Source: Torreya grandis (lineage: Eukaryota > Streptophyta > Pinopsida > Cupressales > Taxaceae). From it: 64,000 nt of DNA. The stretch lies in assembly GCA_037957365.1 (NCBI GenBank), contig JARHVA010000666.1, positions 3,064,501 to 3,128,500 on the forward strand, read 5' to 3'. Shown one piece after another: positions 60,930 to 64,000 of this stretch. The position numbers and the translations under genes are program-made. Under the pieces are notes generated by a model. The model was not told the DNA's origin and ran no database searches. It saw nothing but the letters and a program-made list of their open reading frames with translations. Within the stretch, counting starts at the first letter, position 1; each line of letters begins with the position of its first letter.

Positions 60930-63640
60930 AATTTGGTTCATAACACTCATCCATTTACCTTCATCTTTTATCCCTAGAGCATTTTATGTCTTCAAATCTT
61001 TAACAGTAATTATGGTTAGATCATATACATTCTTCAATTTATGAATGTATTTCATACCTTTCTTGATGATGTCATCCAACCAATCATCAAATACCCTAGT
61101 GATCATTTTGCTTTTGTGTATCTGATCCAGCATCTTTTGATTGACAAGCGATTTTGGATCAAAAGATAGGGGTAGTTGGACAATAGGTTGTGGATCTAGA
61201 TTATGAATGGCATCGATGTACTCTACCATTGATAGCAAGGTCTACTTCAACTTCCTTTTGTTTTTTTTATCATTCCAGGTTCAGCTGACTATCCTTTTGG
61301 TAGATGCTTCAGGTTGATACACATCTGCAGCATGTGATGCAGTCCTAAGATCTATCTTTTCAATTATAAATCTTGAACTGTAAGATCTTAAACTTCTTCA
61401 TTAGTTCTTGGTTAGGTTATTTCTACACTCCAGTTCCCTATGTTACGGTCGACATCTACCCTAGATATTATTTTTAATTTCTTATATTTAGGAGTTTTTA
61501 TTAAACATTTACATACCATGTCTTCCAGTGGCAAAGAAAATAGGATTATTTTTTTCTTATTGCTAATTGAGCTTTCTAGCCATTTGGGTGCAGAAGCTGA
61601 GACTTCTTTATTAGGATTTGATTGATTAAAAGGCATATTTAAAATAATCATCAGGTCAACAAAATTAGAAGCAATCTCTATTTGTTATTTTGCCCTAACC
61701 TCCTCCACCATTAGTGAATCAGATTCTTTATCACCTATTACTTCCTCTAAATCCTCTTTAGAATTTAAATCCATAACTATTTTTTTAGGAATCTAACTCT
61801 TTCTCTTGCTTTTTAGCCTTGATCTAGTGGCATGAGGATGCATAACAGTTGTAAGGACCTTCTTGGATACTTTGATGATAGGATCCCTTCCAATTTTTAA
61901 CTTGAAAGTACATGCATCACAGATAGCAATAAGCTGGTTAGAGGAGCTTATTGGTGCTGGTGATTTAACTATTGATGTACATTGTTAAGGAACTTTAATT
62001 TTAGCTCCCCCTAGTTTTTATTCCCTTAACCATTTCTCGATTCTCATTATCATTGGGAAGGTCTTAACCTCAATCCTATCTTCTTCATTTTTATCCTAGT
62101 CAATTTCTAGAATAGGTGATTGTTTTATCTATTCAAATTGTGGATCAGTCACTTGTTCTTCATTATCAAAAATTCCAAAAATATCCATATTTAAATCAAG
62201 GGTAATTATTTGTCCTAGGGAGAACTTAGACCACAATCTTCTTCTAACCTTAAATTCATCTAAACAATCCTCCCAATAATCCTCCAATTGGGGAATATGT
62301 GAAAACCCTATTCCAAAATCCAAGTTATCCCTAGCAAAGCCTTTACTGTCAAATTGGGATCTGGCTATGAAGCACTAAAAATTGATTTTTTTAAAATCCA
62401 CTTCCAAATTCAAAGCATCATATATTGACTAACATGAATAACATCCAAGTTTAATGGAAAAAAATACCAAGTTTCTTTTTCATTAAGAATTTTTTATCCA
62501 CATGTACTAATTGTCTTCAGACTTCTATCAACACAAAATGGTCAAAAACATACCTGGGTAACCTCAAAGGTTCACCTTCAAAACCCCCAACTCTAATATA
62601 AGTGAACTTGGAAAACTGAATAAAGAAACTATCATAAATCTTGATCAACTACATAGCCTCATCAGCCATCCTTTTATTGATGTTGTTTGTTAATTCATAA
62701 GTCATTTTTTTGGTAAAAACATCATTAACCCTCATGTAATTCTCATAGTAATTATGCTTTTGTAATTGTGGGTAATAGTCATAAATTTTGTTGTCCTTAA
62801 CCAAGGGCATATGAGGCAGCCCTACCCATTATCTTGTAGATGTTAGGCAATAGAAGAGGTACGAGGACATGTAAAAATATTTATTCTTCAAATAATTCCT
62901 TAGACCCAGTTGCAAACATTTAGATATAATTTCTGCCCAGTCCACATATTTCTCTCTTTAGAGGATCACCTATATGATAAAGTACATCCAATCTTCCTAA
63001 TAATATGCCTAAACATTGCCCTTTATTCTATATAGTAACACCATAATATCTTGTACTTTCAGAATCATGTGATTTCTTGTCAATGGTATGGGTAGTCTTG
63101 AACCCCCTTTTTGTAACTTCAATAATCAATTCTTTGCAATCACACTCTTATAAATTACTTTATTTAGTGAAAAATAACCATATGAAGAGGTAATATTGAG
63201 GTCAGAATATAGTTTTTTAGGCAGAATTCTCATCATAGACATTAGGGTTTGTCTATTGATATGAAGTAAAACATTATCATATATAGTTTGGATGCACCTA
63301 TTCTGAGGTTCATATCTATTCATGCATTTTAAAACTAATTCAGGGCATTATACAACCATGGTAAATGTCACATATTTAACCAAACCACTTTCTACTATCT
63401 TCTACATCATAAGATTTGGCACAAGATTTCTAGCCCTTTCCCTAAAATCTTCTAAGTCATATTGAACTAGAGAGGTGTCCCCAATTTTAGTAAGAGAACA
63501 AATGAGACCAGGACCATGTTCATAACCAATACATACATATTTAATGGCTATAGGTTGGAGGATATAATGAAAAAGAAATTGAACTTCTTAAATAATGTTG
63601 GAAACTCAAAAGGATTCTTTTTTCCAACCAAGTAATGGAA
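60930..63640 (-). pseudogene. ORF upstream of gag in element VII, unidentified
   Basis: I do not recognise the product. Minus-strand coding character runs for about 900 codons with scattered stops. Legible blocks in order are YVCIGYEHGPGLICSLTKIG, DLEDFRERARNLVPNLM, MNRYEPQNRCIQTIYDN, MRVNDVFTKKMTYEL, FSKFTYIRVGGFEGEPLRLP, LEDYWEDCLDEFKVRRRLWS, and LDQIHKSKMITRVFDDWLDD near the end. The C-terminal third is charged (EEVIGDKESDSLMVEEVRAK). No catalytic motif, knuckle or membrane segment is evident. Its place upstream of gag on the same strand matches the extra ORF1 of Tat/Ogre elements, whose function is unknown. It could instead be part of a separate element. Confidence 0.55.
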
Positions 63641-64000
63641 ACAACTTATAGTAAGAGTAGAACTCACCTTAAATGTATCTAAAATCACTACAAATTTGAA
63701 CAACAAAAATCTTATACAACCTGTGTTTTTCTCCTTTGCATTGCCCAGTATGTTTGTTTGCTAAATTTGACCTATTCTCTCTTGATACAGACACTAACCA
63801 GGTCAAAGAATTAAACTAAAATAATATGTGCTAAAAATACATGATGAGACGTGAACTCTGACATATGCATCAATGGCAATCATTTTTTATGTGCAATTTT
63901 GATGAGTAATGATTATCTATAACCTCATGAAATTTAAAACTTTCCACTTTATAATGAGTTTTAGATATATTCTCCTCTAAATCTCCCACTAATTTTGACT
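63641..64000. other. AT-rich right edge, no gene
   Basis: Minus-strand reading loses coding character upstream of about 63640. This may be the leader or intervening sequence before ORF1. No LTR end is identified. Confidence 0.4.

Larger units (their letters stand above)
48690..64000 (-). mobile_element. Tat-like gypsy retrotransposon, element VII, 5' end off-window
   Basis: The minus-strand order is upstream ORF, gag, protease, RT, RNase H, second RNase H, integrase, long 3' untranslated region, polypurine tract and 3' LTR. The tandem RNase H domains and an extra ORF before gag are hallmarks of the Tat lineage (Ogre-like). The 5' LTR was not found up to 64000, so the element is more than 15 kb. 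The left edge is approximate. The upstream ORF could alternatively belong to a different element. Confidence 0.75.

Noticed and set aside
1..64000. tRNA, rRNA or intact host genes
   Set aside because: No cloverleaf-like or rRNA-like sequence and no intact exon-like frames were recognised on reading both strands.

Overview
This is a gene-free, AT-rich window from a large plant genome. It is filled with decayed Ty3/gypsy LTR retrotransposons nested inside one another. The plant assignment rests on the element types: tRNA-Asp and initiator-tRNA-Met primer sites, a Tat-type dual RNase H, and telobox motifs in an LTR. The density of very old nested elements is what a gymnosperm genome would show, but that is inference. 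I see no intact host gene, tRNA, rRNA or CRISPR. Every coding segment carries stops and frameshifts, and most changes I could judge are C to T or G to A.

Left flank (1-5999): AT-rich DNA with two TA microsatellites, a remnant of an unidentified ORF, and a minus-strand gag fragment (element IV). From 6000 to 40178 lies a three-level nest. Element III (LTRs 6000-7183 and 38989-40178, target duplication CAACC/CAATT) carries gag and protease, but no reverse transcriptase that I can find. It is split by element II (LTRs 13509-14810 and 31927-33229, duplication CCCTC). Element II is Athila-like, with gag, protease, a second gag-like stretch, RT, RNase H, integrase and a long unidentified ORF after integrase. 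Element II is in turn split just after its protease by element I (LTRs 18339-19711 and 22179-23554, duplication ATGAA). Element I is non-autonomous: it has no pol and encodes a coiled-coil protein of its own. LTR divergence rises from I to II to III by eye, which agrees with the nesting order.

Right part: 40184-42773 is non-coding. A gag fragment (element V, 42774-43690) is broken by element VI. VI has a short 5' LTR, an initiator-Met primer site, a reduced gag, protease, RT, RNase H and integrase, and ends near 48690. There a large minus-strand Tat-like element (VII) begins. Reading leftward from about 63640, VII has an upstream ORF of unknown function, gag with an in-frame 33-bp minisatellite, protease, RT, RNase H, a second (archaeal-type) RNase H, integrase, a long 3' untranslated region with repeats, a polypurine tract and the 3' LTR. 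Its 5' LTR is not in the window.

The items most worth following are the two long unidentified ORFs (28330-31836 after the integrase of II, and about 60930-63640 upstream of gag in VII), the gag-like block between protease and RT in II, and the coiled-coil ORF of non-autonomous element I.
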